A stretch of 64,000 bases of DNA from Brachybacterium sacelli (GCF_017876545.1 NZ_JAGIOD010000002.1:1550001-1614000), one strand, 5' to 3'; shown: positions 45,223-54,941, counted from the stretch's first letter. The notes: generated from the sequence alone by a model not told the origin. Translations and numbers: made by a program.

Positions 45223-45369
45223 ATACCTGCTCGACCGTGAGTAAGCCAGGGCATGACTCGTGTCCTCGCGTAGGCAGTGTGTGGCGTTTACTGACCGGGG
45301 AGGCCAGAACCACTCCGACGCCGCCGCTGCCGCGATTCATCGGATCCGTTCCCCGTCGGCAATCGTTGG

Positions 45370-45445
45370 CCTGATCGGTTGTGATGCCGTGGCCTCGGCC
45401 GATCGGGGGAGAGGCGGACATATTTTCGGACCGATCGGCCGAGGC
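45370..45445. promoter_or_regulatory. CCGATCGG repeats and 15-bp inverted repeat before ABC exporter
   Basis: 45392-45406 and 45431-45445 are perfectly complementary 15-bp arms around a 24-nt loop. Each arm includes the palindrome CCGATCGG, and a related CCTGATCGG occurs at 45370. The exporter ATG is 43 nt downstream. The stretch 45223-45487 otherwise shows no gene. Could be a multi-site operator or an mRNA hairpin. Confidence 0.5.
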
Positions 45446-45487
45446 GCTGGGTGCCTGGTCTTAGGCAGAGTGGTTGTTGTTCTGATC

Positions 45488-46297
45488 ATGACATCACGGG
45501 CACCTGCAGGTGCTGGGGAGGAATTCACATTGCCGGTGACAGCACCTGAGAACACTCGCGACCGGGGCACGCGGGCGGCCATCGCTGCTCGCGATCTCGT
45601 CAAAACCTATGACGGCGGCGGCACCTCGGTCACGGCCTTAGATCGTGTCTCGGCCACGTTCGCGACCGGCACGTTCACCGCGATCATGGGCCCGTCCGGG
45701 TCGGGCAAGTCGACGTTGATGCATTGCCTGGCCGGTCTCGACGCGGTCACGTCGGGGTCGGTCATCATCGGAGACACCGAGCTTGTCGGCCTGGCCGATA
45801 AGCAGGTCACCTTACTGCGCCGGCAACGAGTGGGATTCGTGTTCCAGGCGTTTAATCTCTTGCCCACGCTGACGGCGGAGCAAAACATTCAGCTTCCCCT
45901 CGATATCGCCGGCAGGCGTGATCCCGATCCGGCCTGGCGGGACCGCGTGATTGACGCACTTGGCCTGCGAGAGCGCCTCGGGCACCGACCGAGCCAGCTA
46001 TCGGGCGGACAGCAGCAGCGGGTCGCCTGCGCGCGGGCGCTGGTGACCCGGCCCGACGTGGTCTTCGCCGATGAACCGACCGGCAACCTCGACTCCCGTG
46101 CCGGCGCGGAGGTGTTGTCGCTGTTGCGCATGGCCGTCCAGGAGCTCGGCCAGACGGTGGTGATGGTCACCCATGATGCGGCGGCGGCCAGTTATGCCGA
46201 ACGGGTGGTGTTCTTGCGCGACGGTCGCCTGGCCGGTGAGCTGACCGATCCCACTGCCGAGTCCATCCTGGACACGCTCAAGACGCTTGAGGGATGA
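45488..46297 (+). CDS. ABC exporter ATP-binding protein (MacB/LolD type)
   Basis: 269 residues from ATG 45488. Walker A GPSGSGKST (68-76), Q-loop FQAFNLLP, signature LSGGQQQRVACARAL, Walker B VVFADEPTGNLD, H-loop VTHD. The upstream open frame has no coding character. Overlaps the permease by ATGA. Such ATPases drive mechanotransmission or drug/lipopeptide efflux. Confidence 0.9.
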   Translation: MTSRAPAGAGEEFTLPVTAPENTRDRGTRAAIAARDLVKTYDGGGTSVTALDRVSATFATGTFTAIMGPSGSGKSTLMHCLAGLDAVTSGSVIIGDTELVGLADKQVTLLRRQRVGFVFQAFNLLPTLTAEQNIQLPLDIAGRRDPDPAWRDRVIDALGLRERLGHRPSQLSGGQQQRVACARALVTRPDVVFADEPTGNLDSRAGAEVLSLLRMAVQELGQTVVMVTHDAAAASYAERVVFLRDGRLAGELTDPTAESILDTLKTLEG

Positions 46298-48795
46298 AGA
46301 CTGTGCTCAAGACAACATTCGCGAACCTGCGCGCTCACCGCTCACGCCTGCTCTTGTCATCACTGGCCATCGTGTTGGCCACGGCCTTCGTGGCCGGAAC
46401 GTTCATGTTCACCGGCGCGATGCGCTCAGCACTGTCAGACACGTTTTCCCAGGACCTGGGGTCCGCCGACGTCGTGGTCACCGCCCCCGACGAGGGCGAG
46501 ATCAGCGACGAGGTAGCCGCCGACGTGGCCCAGACCCCGGGAGTGGGCGAGGCGCACCACCGGGTGGCCCGCTATCAGCCGGGGGCGTTGTATCTGCCCA
46601 GCGGCCCGGTGTCCTCGGCCACGATCGTCAGTGTTGCCTCAACCCCGGAGCTGGGATGGCCGCAGATCATCGAGGGCCAACTGCCCAACGAGCCGGGGGA
46701 GACTGTTCTCGACCAGGTCACCGCGCAGCGCAGCGGGCTCGGTGTCGGTGACACCGTGGCCGTGGGGCTGGATGGCACCGATTCCAGTGCCCAGGAGCGG
46801 CAGACGCTGCGCATCGTCGGCCTCGTCGATCCAGGTGACGGTCCGCAGTATGCCGACTCGTCGTTTCTCGGGATGACCACCGCCCAGGTCCAGGCCATCA
46901 CCGACGATCGCGGGTCGGCCATGATCCTGGCCACCGGTGACGACTCGGCGTCCGCCCAGCGGTTGGCCGGCCACGTCGGGTCGGCCGTTGGTCCCGACTA
47001 CGAGGTGGTCACCGCCGAGAAGTACGCCAGTGGGCAGGTCTCGTCCGGGGGCACGGCGAGTGTGACGATGGTGCTGCTGGCCTTTGCGGGCATCGCCCTG
47101 TTCGTGGCGGCTATCGTGATCGCCAACACGTTTTCCATTCTCGTCGCCCAGCGCACCCGGGAGATGGCGCTGTTGCGCTGTGTCGGGGCCACACGTCGGC
47201 AGGTGTTCGTCTCCGTGCTCGCCGAGTCGGCGATGGTGGGCCTGGCCGGGTCGCTGGCCGGAGTGGCTCTCGGTTACGGTCTGACGTCGCTCGTGGGCAC
47301 GGTCTTGAGTGCAGCACTGACCACGTTCCCGTTCGGAACGGTCACATTGTCGGTCCCGGCCGTTGTCGTGCCACTGGTCGTCGGAGTGACGGTCACGGTC
47401 GCCGCCGCCGTGCTGCCTGCTCGCGCGGCCACCCGGATCCCGCCGGTAGCGGCCCTGCGCGACCAAGCAGGGCACGCACCAAGGACCGGACGGGTCCGCA
47501 TCGGCATCGCGACTGTATTAGTGATCGCCGGGGCCTCAGCGTTGGCCGTGGGCGGTCTCGTGATGTCGTCGACGCAGGGATTCGCGGTCGTCTTCGCCGG
47601 TTGCGCGGCAGCGTTTATCGGTGTCTTGCTGGCCGCGCCGGTCCTGGTGCCGCCGCTGGCGCGTCTCATCGGTGCCGTCTTCGCCCGACTGCTGGGCACA
47701 CCTGGGCGGTTGGCCGCGCTCAACGCCGTGCGCAACCCTCGCCGGGCGGCGGCGACGACGGCGGCGCTGATGGTCGGAGTGACGTTGATCAGCGTGCTCA
47801 GCGTCGGCGCGGCCTCGACCCGGGCGACGGTCAACGCGCAGCTCGATGAGACGTTCCCGGTCGACTACATGGTCCGCGCCGAATCCGGAATACCGGCCGA
47901 GGTGGTCGCCGAAGTCCGCGACCTCCCCAGCTTGTCCGAGACCACAGTCGTCCACTCAACGACCACCAAGGTGCAGGGACACGAGATCGGCATCACCGGC
48001 TACCACCCACAACAGCTGGCCGCAGTGACGTCACAGCTGCCGGACATCGCCGACCTGAGGCCGGGAGAGGTGGTGCTGTACTCCTCGCTGGCCGACCAGC
48101 TCGGACTCGAAGCGGGCGACTCGCTGGAGTTGACCGGCAGCAACGCAGACACCGCGACGTTGACGGTCAGCGCCATCCTGGGCCACAAGGCAGCCCCCGA
48201 GGCCGCGTTCGTGACCCAGCGAGACCTCGCGCGCCTGTTCCCGGATGCGCCGCTGGTGGGGGTCTTCGCCGAAGCCGCGCCGGACGCCGAGCCGGCTCAG
48301 GTCAGCGCTGCCCTCGATGAGGTTGCGGCCGGGCACGATGTCACTGTCAGCGGTACTGCTGAGACCCGGGCGACGTACACCAGGACCCTGGACTCCGTGC
48401 TGGGGGTCACGACTGCGATGCTGGCGGTGGCGATGGTCATTGCCGTGCTCGGAATCGCCAACACCCTGACGCTGTCGGTGATCGAACGCACCCGTGAGTC
48501 CGGGCTGCTGCGCGCCCTGGGACTGACCCGCGGGCAACTGCGCGCAGCGCTAGCCGCCGAGGCAGCCCTGCTGGCGCTGATCGGTACGCTGCTCGGCGCG
48601 ATCCTGGGCATCGTCTTCGGCTGGGCAGCGATTTCCTCGATGCTCGGCTCCTCCTTCGAGGTTGTCCTCGCCGTGCCCTGGCTGCGCCTGGCCGGGCTCA
48701 CGGCCGCGGCGGTGGCGGCGGCACTCTTGGCTGCGGTACTCCCGGCACGCCGCGCCGCCCGCACCTCCGTCGTGGCCGCACTGGCCGACGAATGA
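46294..48795 (+). CDS. FtsX/MacB-like ABC permease
   Basis: 833 residues. A membrane helix near 17-35, a large extracellular MacB-core-like domain, then two FtsX transmembrane blocks (about 250-400 and 690-830) with the typical VAQRTREMALLRCVGATRRQ and IERTRESGLLRALGLTRGQ. Further helices lie between the blocks, with a second extracellular domain (about 525-690). Partner of the preceding ATPase. A NarL-type kinase and regulator follow, as in antibiotic-sensing ABC modules. Confidence 0.9.
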   Translation: MKTVLKTTFANLRAHRSRLLLSSLAIVLATAFVAGTFMFTGAMRSALSDTFSQDLGSADVVVTAPDEGEISDEVAADVAQTPGVGEAHHRVARYQPGALYLPSGPVSSATIVSVASTPELGWPQIIEGQLPNEPGETVLDQVTAQRSGLGVGDTVAVGLDGTDSSAQERQTLRIVGLVDPGDGPQYADSSFLGMTTAQVQAITDDRGSAMILATGDDSASAQRLAGHVGSAVGPDYEVVTAEKYASGQVSSGGTASVTMVLLAFAGIALFVAAIVIANTFSILVAQRTREMALLRCVGATRRQVFVSVLAESAMVGLAGSLAGVALGYGLTSLVGTVLSAALTTFPFGTVTLSVPAVVVPLVVGVTVTVAAAVLPARAATRIPPVAALRDQAGHAPRTGRVRIGIATVLVIAGASALAVGGLVMSSTQGFAVVFAGCAAAFIGVLLAAPVLVPPLARLIGAVFARLLGTPGRLAALNAVRNPRRAAATTAALMVGVTLISVLSVGAASTRATVNAQLDETFPVDYMVRAESGIPAEVVAEVRDLPSLSETTVVHSTTTKVQGHEIGITGYHPQQLAAVTSQLPDIADLRPGEVVLYSSLADQLGLEAGDSLELTGSNADTATLTVSAILGHKAAPEAAFVTQRDLARLFPDAPLVGVFAEAAPDAEPAQVSAALDEVAAGHDVTVSGTAETRATYTRTLDSVLGVTTAMLAVAMVIAVLGIANTLTLSVIERTRESGLLRALGLTRGQLRAALAAEAALLALIGTLLGAILGIVFGWAAISSMLGSSFEVVLAVPWLRLAGLTAAAVAAALLAAVLPARRAARTSVVAALADE

Positions 48796-48886
48796 TGCCC
48801 GGACAGGTAAATTGGATAGCCAACGGCAACAATAGGCAAAGTGCCCACGGTCAGCGGAGGGCACCGATAGGAGGACGCCTCGCACA

Positions 48887-50125
48887 GTGCAGAATCTACG
48901 TTCCGGACACTGGTGTAGCGGTGTGAGCAATCGTCTGCTGGGGGTGCTCTCATCCCGTCGTGCCTGGTTGCCTCCGGTGGGTTTCGTCCTCGCTGGCGTG
49001 TTCTTCGCCGTCAGCGTCCCGGCCGGTTTCTTACGCGCCTGGTCTCTGAGCGCCCCGCCGCTGGGATGGGTGCAATGGTCCAGTGCTCTCGTCGTCGCGG
49101 CCGCGACGATGCTCGCCTTGCCGCGGCGGACCCTGCCCGAACACGTCGTTGTCGCCGGGGCATGCGCTGCCCTGACCATCGTCGCAGTTTCCATCGCCAT
49201 GCTGGTCGTCACGCCCGCTGCCGGCGAGTGGCGGCCGACGGTGCTGACTCCGCCCGAGAGATACGGTCTGGCACTGCTGTCGCTGCTGACCGCCTATCGT
49301 TGCCGACCCGGGCCCGCGGTCGCCGTCGTCGCCGCTGCTGGGCTGGCCGCCGGCAGCGCCCCGCTGCTGCGGCTGGCCGCCTACGGGACTGACACCCCAG
49401 CGTTCGTGCTGATCGCCTCATCCTTGGCCGTCGTCGTGGCCGCGGTCAGCATCGGCTTGCTCCTGCGTGTGTCAGCAGCCGCCCGCGCCCAGCAGTTCGC
49501 CCATGCCCGGCGCGAGGAACGCCTCGCCCTGGCCCGGGACGTCCACGACACCGTCGCCCACCACATGACCGGAGTCATCGTGCAAGCCCAAGCATCACGG
49601 CACATCGCCGAACGCGACCCACAGGCAGCCGTCTGCGCTCTCGACCACATCGAACAAGCGAGCACCGAGGCACTGACCGCAATGCGCCGCGTGGTCGCCA
49701 TGCTGCGCGAGGACACCACTCCGGCCCCACGCGCACCCACCGAGTTGCGCGCCGCCCTTCACCAACTCGCCAACGCGACCGGGCCTCCTCAGGTGCGTCT
49801 GACCATCCACGACGACACCGACACGCGCCTGCCACCCGAGGTCAGTTCGACCGTGCTGCGCATCACCCAAGAATCGTTGACCAACGCCCGGCGGCACGCA
49901 CACGCCTCCCACATTGACGTCGTGACCCGTCTGACCGACGATCACGTGATCCTCGATATCACCGACGACGGGCGCGGCGCACCGCCTCATCACGGTCAGG
50001 GGTACGGGCTGGTCGGGTTGGCCGAACGGGTGGACATGCTCGTCGGCGATTTCGCCGCCGGGCCGGGTCCAGCTGGCGGGTGGCGCGTCCACGCACGTCT
50101 GCCGATACGTCCGGGGCAGTCGTGA
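48887..50125 (+). CDS. NarL-type sensor histidine kinase
   Basis: 412 residues from GTG. About six N-terminal membrane helices (25-215), HisKA_3 dimerisation with phospho-acceptor ARDVHDTVAHH, and HATPase with ITQESLTNARRHA and DDGRGAPPHHGQGYGLVGLAERV. Senses an envelope signal. AGGAGG lies 12 nt upstream; a GTG at 48923 is a possible alternative start. Confidence 0.9.
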   Translation: MQNLRSGHWCSGVSNRLLGVLSSRRAWLPPVGFVLAGVFFAVSVPAGFLRAWSLSAPPLGWVQWSSALVVAAATMLALPRRTLPEHVVVAGACAALTIVAVSIAMLVVTPAAGEWRPTVLTPPERYGLALLSLLTAYRCRPGPAVAVVAAAGLAAGSAPLLRLAAYGTDTPAFVLIASSLAVVVAAVSIGLLLRVSAAARAQQFAHARREERLALARDVHDTVAHHMTGVIVQAQASRHIAERDPQAAVCALDHIEQASTEALTAMRRVVAMLREDTTPAPRAPTELRAALHQLANATGPPQVRLTIHDDTDTRLPPEVSSTVLRITQESLTNARRHAHASHIDVVTRLTDDHVILDITDDGRGAPPHHGQGYGLVGLAERVDMLVGDFAAGPGPAGGWRVHARLPIRPGQS

Positions 50126-50793
50126 CGATCCGGGTTCTGATCGCTGACGACCAGGAACTGGTCCGCGGCGGCTTCCGCATGATCCTCGACAATGAGCCCG
50201 ACATCGAGGTCGTCGCCGACGTCGGTGACGGCGCGAATGCGCTCGAACGCGCCCGGACCCTGCGGCCGGACGTGTGTCTGCTCGACATCCGCATGCCGGA
50301 ACCCGACGGTCTTGAGGTCACCCGCAGACTTGCCGGACTCACCGTGCGGGATCCGCTCAAGGTCGTGGTCGTGACGACGTTCGACATCGACGAATACGTC
50401 TACACCGCCCTGACCAACGGTGCCAGCGGCTTCCTCCTCAAAGACGCCGGGCCCACCTTGTTGGTCGAAGCCGTCCGAGCAGCCGTTCGCGGTGACGCCC
50501 TGATCTCGCCTGCCATCACGGTCCGACTGCTCGAACACTTCGCCGAACCCCCACCGAAACCACAGGCAGCCAACCCACGACCGACCGGACCGGTCGAGCG
50601 GCTCACCGGTCGCGAAGATGCCGTGCTGAACGCGACTGCCCAGGGGCTGACCAACCAGGAGATCGCCGACCGTTTGCACATTTCATTGTCGACGGTGAAA
50701 ACGCACCTCTCGGCGATCCAAACCAAGCTTGACGCACGCAACCGGGTCGAAATCGCCACCTGGGCCTACCGCACCGGTCGGATGGACCGGTGA
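50122..50793 (+). CDS. NarL/LuxR-family response regulator
   Basis: 223 residues from GTG 50122, which overlaps the kinase stop (GTGA). Receiver with ADDQ, phospho-acceptor Asp in LLDIRMP, Thr in VVTTF and Lys in LKDAG; LuxR HTH LTGREDAVLNATAQGLTNQEIADRLHIS. Likely controls the ABC exporter next to it. Confidence 0.93.
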   Translation: MTIRVLIADDQELVRGGFRMILDNEPDIEVVADVGDGANALERARTLRPDVCLLDIRMPEPDGLEVTRRLAGLTVRDPLKVVVVTTFDIDEYVYTALTNGASGFLLKDAGPTLLVEAVRAAVRGDALISPAITVRLLEHFAEPPPKPQAANPRPTGPVERLTGREDAVLNATAQGLTNQEIADRLHISLSTVKTHLSAIQTKLDARNRVEIATWAYRTGRMDR

Positions 50794-50905
50794 ACTCTCG
50801 ATAACGGCGAGGGCGTGTGGATCGTCGGTTGCAAACGCCAGTGATGAGGGAATTCTGCAGGAGACCGTTCGCTTTCTGTGGTCCGGAGCGGGTCGGTCAC
50901 GATAA

Positions 50906-51385
50906 TCACAGCACGGTGGAGTCGACCGCCCTCCAGGCACGTGAGAGCGCGTCGAGCTGGTCCGCGCTCAGGTGGTCGAGGAATCGCTCTCGGACGCCCT
51001 GAATGTGGGTGCGGTGTGCCTGGTCGAAGACCCGCCGACCTTTGCCGGTGAGGCTTGCCGAGGCACCGCGGGCATCATCGGGAGTGGGATCGCGCCTAAC
51101 GAGGCCACGAGTCTCGAGCGAGTTGACGATCCGGGTCACGCTGCTGCGGGGCTGCAGAATCGTCTCGGCGAGGGCGGCCATCCGCATCGACCGGTGAGGA
51201 TGTGCGGTCAGGGCCACGAGGGCGTCGTAGTCGGCCATCGACAGCTGGTGCCTGCGTGTGAGCTCCGCGCCGAGGTCGCGGCGGAGCCGGTGGGTGATCC
51301 GCAGCATCCCGCGCCAGGCCGCCAACTCGCTCGCAGTGAGCTCCTTGGCCATTGCGCTTGAGGGGGTTGTTTCGGATGGAATCAT
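50906..51385 (-). CDS. MarR-family transcriptional regulator
   Basis: 159 residues. Winged helix (LSMADYDALVALTAHP, MRMAALAETILQPRSSVTRIVNSLETRGLVRR, SLTGKGRRVFDQA). Divergent from a VOC/hydrolase cluster, which it probably regulates. Start ATG 51385 or 51352. Confidence 0.9.
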   Translation of the reverse strand: MIPSETTPSSAMAKELTASELAAWRGMLRITHRLRRDLGAELTRRHQLSMADYDALVALTAHPHRSMRMAALAETILQPRSSVTRIVNSLETRGLVRRDPTPDDARGASASLTGKGRRVFDQAHRTHIQGVRERFLDHLSADQLDALSRAWRAVDSTVL

Positions 51386-51404
51386 CTGGCTAGACTACAT
51401 GTTG

Positions 51405-51416
51405 TTCCACTTGGAA
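51405..51416. promoter_or_regulatory. palindrome TTCCACTTGGAA, likely MarR operator
   Basis: Lies 20 bp upstream of the MarR ATG and 29 bp before the divergent reading frame at 51445, in AT-rich sequence. Confidence 0.55.
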
Positions 51417-51444
51417 TTTTACATCGATACGATCGGGAGGCACC

Positions 51445-51600
51445 ATGAGGATCACTGGACTGGGGTGGCTCGGGGCCCACACGAGCCGGCGCGGTCGCCA
51501 GGTAGGCAATGGTGGCTATCACCGGTGTGCAGACTGCAATGCTGGCCGATCCCGCGCTGCCGTCCGCGAACCCGGGAGAGCCAGGAGTTCAAGTCGCGCC
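51445..51600 (+). pseudogene. 5' remnant of a VOC-family gene
   Basis: ATG 51445 with GGGAGG upstream reads MRITGLGWLGAHTS, a frequent start of VOC/glyoxalase proteins, then loses similarity and stops after 51 codons. The following 80 bases to 51687 hold no other recognised gene. Probably an internal deletion left only the start; a short functional peptide is less likely. Confidence 0.4.
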
Positions 51601-51687
51601 TGACCCGCACTTTCACCGCGTCTTGCCCTCAAGCCCGCTTTAAGTATTACGATCGGGTGCAAACGCATCCGTAGATGGGAGACAACA

Positions 51688-52149
51688 ATGAGTAGTTCGG
51701 TACCGGTGGGATCATGGCCGGCCAAGCTGCCGGCGATGCAGGTGAGAATGGCCCGCCCCACGAATCGGCTCCACGACATTACAACCTTCTACGGCGACTT
51801 GCTGGGCCTGCAGGAATTACATCGGGGCGAAGCAGACGGCTGGACAGCGGTGATGTTTGGCCTGCCCGGCGATCAGTACAACCTCGAGTTCGTCGCTCAT
51901 ACCGACGGGATAGACGGTGAAGCGCCTACGCGTGAGAATCTGCTCGTCTTCTACTTCGGCTCTGCCGATGAACAAGCCGAGGTGGCCGAGCGGCTGCGAA
52001 ATGCCGGAACGCCCGAAGTCGAGCTGGACAATCCGTGGTGGGAACGTAACAGCGCCTGCGCCTTCCTCGATCCTGACTCTTGGCATGTCGTGCTGATGCC
52101 GACTCCGGTCATGCTCAGCCAAATGGAGAGCGGATCCACTAACAGTTGA
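51688..52149 (+). CDS. VOC-family protein
   Basis: 153 residues. MQVRMARPTNRLHDITTFYGDLLGL is the classic first module; NLEFVAHTDG supplies a Glu ligand; the second module has ERLRNAGTPEVELDNPWWERN and FLDPDSWHVVL. GGGAGA precedes the ATG. Substrate unknown. Confidence 0.85.
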   Translation: MSSSVPVGSWPAKLPAMQVRMARPTNRLHDITTFYGDLLGLQELHRGEADGWTAVMFGLPGDQYNLEFVAHTDGIDGEAPTRENLLVFYFGSADEQAEVAERLRNAGTPEVELDNPWWERNSACAFLDPDSWHVVLMPTPVMLSQMESGSTNS

Positions 52150-52172
52150 TGCTTTCGAGCTTGGGGTGCCGA

Positions 52173-52553
52173 GTGACGCGAGTGAGCGAAATTGACTTGG
52201 CCGGGGCGGCACCACACGGCTTGCGCCGCCTGGTTCACCGATGCCTATCAATGGGTGAACTGCCTCTCGGTCACGCCGACACAGCCGGGGGTGTGGGTCC
52301 TTTCCCTGCCCAACGGAGAGGCGGTCGAGGTGTTCGCCGAGGGCCACCGGGGCAAGGAGCTCGTGGACATCGAACCCGTGGCCGGTTTCGTGGTCGAGGA
52401 TCTGCCAGGCGCAGTCTCCGAGCTGCGGGCGGCCGGCATCGAATTGCTCGGCGATCCCGGCCGACCTGGCAACAATTCCGAGCACCTGACGGCAACGTCT
52501 ATCAACTCACAGCCGCCCCACCTGATTCGCGGAGAGGAGATGGCACCCCATGA
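52173..52553 (+). pseudogene. VOC-family gene with two compensating frameshifts
   Basis: The start VTRVSEIDLA and the end TWQQFRAPDGNVYQLTAAP lie in one frame. The middle (ACAAWFTDAYQW, GVWVLSLPNGEAVEVFAEG, VAGFVVEDLPGAVSELRAAGIELLGDPG) lies in another. Together they make a normal VOC protein of about 125 residues. Shifts fall near 52,200 and 52,465. The final TGA overlaps the hydrolase ATG, showing the gene was once translationally coupled. Confidence 0.7.
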
Positions 52554-53443
52554 TTGGCACCAGCCAGACACTGCCACCGCAGTTCTACGACATCTTCAGC
52601 CACCACTTCACCGACCTCGACGAGGTCCGTCTGCATCACGTCGAGGGCGGGCCTCGCGACGGTGAGCCCATCGTACTGGTCCACGGCTGGCCGCAGACCT
52701 GGTACGCCTGGCGCAAGGTGATGCCGGCCCTCGTCGCAGCAGGCCATCGTGTGATCGCAATTGAGTACCGCGGGGCCGGAGACTCGAGCCGACCGGCCGG
52801 CGGATACGACAAAAAAACGATGGCCGGCGACCTGCGCCAGTTGTTCGATCGGCTCGGCCTCGACCGCGTGCACTTGGTTGCGCGCGACATCGGTCTCATG
52901 GTCGCCTACGCAGTTGCCGCGCAGTGGCCCGAACGGGTCGCGTCCTTGACGATGCTCGATGTTCCGGTTCCCGGCACCACCGCGTGGCAGCAGGCCAAGA
53001 GCGACCCTCAGACCTGGCACTTCGGGCTGCACCGCCAGCGTGACGTGGCGGAGTTGCTCATCGGCGGCCGCGAGTACGACTACCTCTCGACTTTCTACCG
53101 TGAACGCACCCAGGTCGCAGACGCCATCACCGATGACGACCTCGCCGTCTACGCACGTGCCTATGCCGCCCCGGGCGCTCTGCGCGCGGGCTTTGAGCTC
53201 TACCGCGCCTTCGACCAGGACGAGCACGACCTCGCCGAACTACAGGCCACCAAGCTGGATATGCCGGTGCTCGCCATGGCAGGCGAACTGGATAATGGAA
53301 GACTGATCGCCGAGATGGCACACGAGATCGGCACCGACGTGGAATCGGCTGTCGTCCCCGGCGGGGGCCACTGGACTCCCGAGGAGAACCCGGACTTCCT
53401 GCTCGAACAGCTGCTCCGGTTCCTGCCCCGGGCTCGCACATGA
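52550..53443 (+). CDS. alpha/beta hydrolase, epoxide hydrolase-like
   Basis: 297 residues. HGWPQTWYAWRKV (HGxP loop), nucleophile Asp113 in VARDIGLMVAYA, His274 in GGGHWTPEENP. HGWP plus an Asp nucleophile fits soluble epoxide hydrolases or related dehalogenases. Overlaps both neighbours by 4 nt in the MarR-linked cluster. Confidence 0.85.
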   Translation: MIGTSQTLPPQFYDIFSHHFTDLDEVRLHHVEGGPRDGEPIVLVHGWPQTWYAWRKVMPALVAAGHRVIAIEYRGAGDSSRPAGGYDKKTMAGDLRQLFDRLGLDRVHLVARDIGLMVAYAVAAQWPERVASLTMLDVPVPGTTAWQQAKSDPQTWHFGLHRQRDVAELLIGGREYDYLSTFYRERTQVADAITDDDLAVYARAYAAPGALRAGFELYRAFDQDEHDLAELQATKLDMPVLAMAGELDNGRLIAEMAHEIGTDVESAVVPGGGHWTPEENPDFLLEQLLRFLPRART

Positions 53444-54009
53444 GCACCCCAGCCGAAGACGACGCCGCGAGCGTCGTCGTGACGCGTGTCGTCCATCCCG
53501 GTCACGAGCGGGAGTTCGCGACGTGGGCCGACGACATCGACCGCGCAGCCGCGCGCTTCGCCGGCCACCAGGGCGGGGTACGACTACACGACGACCAGGG
53601 GCTCAACCATCTTGTCTACCACTTCGACTCCACCCGCCACCTGCGCGCGTGGGAGACCTCCTCTGAACGCCGCAACCTCATCGCCCGCGGGGATCGAATC
53701 TCCGACGAAGAGCGAAGCGTTGCCGGAGGACGCGACACCTGGTTCCAGATCCCCGGACGTAGCACACCACCGCGCTGGAAGACCTTCCTCATCATCTGGG
53801 CGGCCGTCTACCCGACCCTGTTGATCATCGCCACCGGACTCGACACGCTCGCACCTGATCTTCCGCAACCTGCGGCGCTGGCGATCAGTTCCGCAACGTT
53901 GACCGCCCTGCTCACCTGGGTGATCTTGCCGCGGCTGACCCACCGCACCCGTTCCTGGCTGCTGCGGGGAGCACAACCCCAGCACACGAGGCGTCCACCC
54001 GACCGGTAA
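53440..54009 (+). CDS. antibiotic biosynthesis monooxygenase (ABM) domain membrane protein
   Basis: 189 residues. N-terminal ABM ferredoxin-like domain (VVVTRVVHPGHEREFATWADDI, HQGGVRLH, YHFDSTRHLRAWETSSERRNLI) and two C-terminal membrane helices (about 118-135 and 145-163). ABM proteins oxidise or bind small aromatic ligands; this membrane-tethered type is uncharacterised. ATGA-coupled to the hydrolase. Confidence 0.8.
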   Translation: MSTPAEDDAASVVVTRVVHPGHEREFATWADDIDRAAARFAGHQGGVRLHDDQGLNHLVYHFDSTRHLRAWETSSERRNLIARGDRISDEERSVAGGRDTWFQIPGRSTPPRWKTFLIIWAAVYPTLLIIATGLDTLAPDLPQPAALAISSATLTALLTWVILPRLTHRTRSWLLRGAQPQHTRRPPDR

Positions 54010-54185
54010 TTCGCTCTACATCTTCGGATCATGAGGAAGACCTGCACTTGGGCGGCGTCGGCATGGTTCGCACGCATCCAGATTGCCCGAGGTGTTCGTC
54101 ACTGTCCTGGCTGCCGGGTCGATTCCGGCAGGCAGCCGGCATCTATCCGAGATCAACCGCAAGTAACCGAAAGGGAGCACCAACT

Positions 54186-54941
54186 ATGAAGATCGCTGTC
54201 ATCGGAGCAACGGGTACCGCCGGGTCCCGCACCGTCGCCACGCTCAAGAACCGGGGCCTCAGCCCTGTCAAGGTCTCCCGGTCCACCGGGGTGGACCTGA
54301 TCACCGGCAAAGGTCTGACCGATGCGCTGGACGGGGTCGACGTCGTGATCGACACCTCCAACGCCTTTCCTCCGGACGAGACTATCGGTCTGCACGAAGC
54401 ACTCACCTCGGCTACCCGCCATATCGTCGAAGCCTGCGTCGCACAGCGGGTCGGGCACCTCGTGTTCCTGTCGATCAATGGAGTCGACAGCCCTGTGTTC
54501 GACGACTTCCCCTACTACGTGGCCAAGCGCGCCCAAGACGACATCGTGGCCAACAGCAACGTCCCCTCGACGGTCGTGAAGTCCAGTCAGTGGCACGAGT
54601 TCGCCACGAACCCGTCGGCCGTCACCTTCGAAGACGAGGAGGTTCGAGTCGAAGACTGGCTCATCCAGCCAGTGGCCGCCGATACTGTCGCCGAAGCGCT
54701 GGTCGAGGCGGCTCTGGGACGGCCAGGCGCAGGACCCAGGACGATTGCCGGACCAGAGACGATCCGGCTGCCAGAACTGACGACGAAGCTGCTGAGCCGG
54801 CTCGGTGGCCCCCGCCCCGTTCGTACCACCGCACCTGCGCTGCCGGCACTGTCCGAGGGCGCTCTCCTGGCTCCCGACCACGCCGCCATCCTCGGACCGG
54901 ACATCGACACGTGGCTCCACACGGTCGATACGGCGACGTGA
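54186..54941 (+). CDS. NAD(P)-binding NmrA/atypical SDR protein
   Basis: 251 residues. Rossmann GATGTAGSRTV near the N-terminus, ALDGVDVVIDTSNAF, VFLSINGVD, and YYVAKRAQDD in place of YxxxK. Atypical SDRs of this kind bind NAD(P)H as sensors or reductases. GAAAGGGAG precedes the ATG. The 176 bp before it show no gene. Confidence 0.82.
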   Translation: MKIAVIGATGTAGSRTVATLKNRGLSPVKVSRSTGVDLITGKGLTDALDGVDVVIDTSNAFPPDETIGLHEALTSATRHIVEACVAQRVGHLVFLSINGVDSPVFDDFPYYVAKRAQDDIVANSNVPSTVVKSSQWHEFATNPSAVTFEDEEVRVEDWLIQPVAADTVAEALVEAALGRPGAGPRTIAGPETIRLPELTTKLLSRLGGPRPVRTTAPALPALSEGALLAPDHAAILGPDIDTWLHTVDTAT

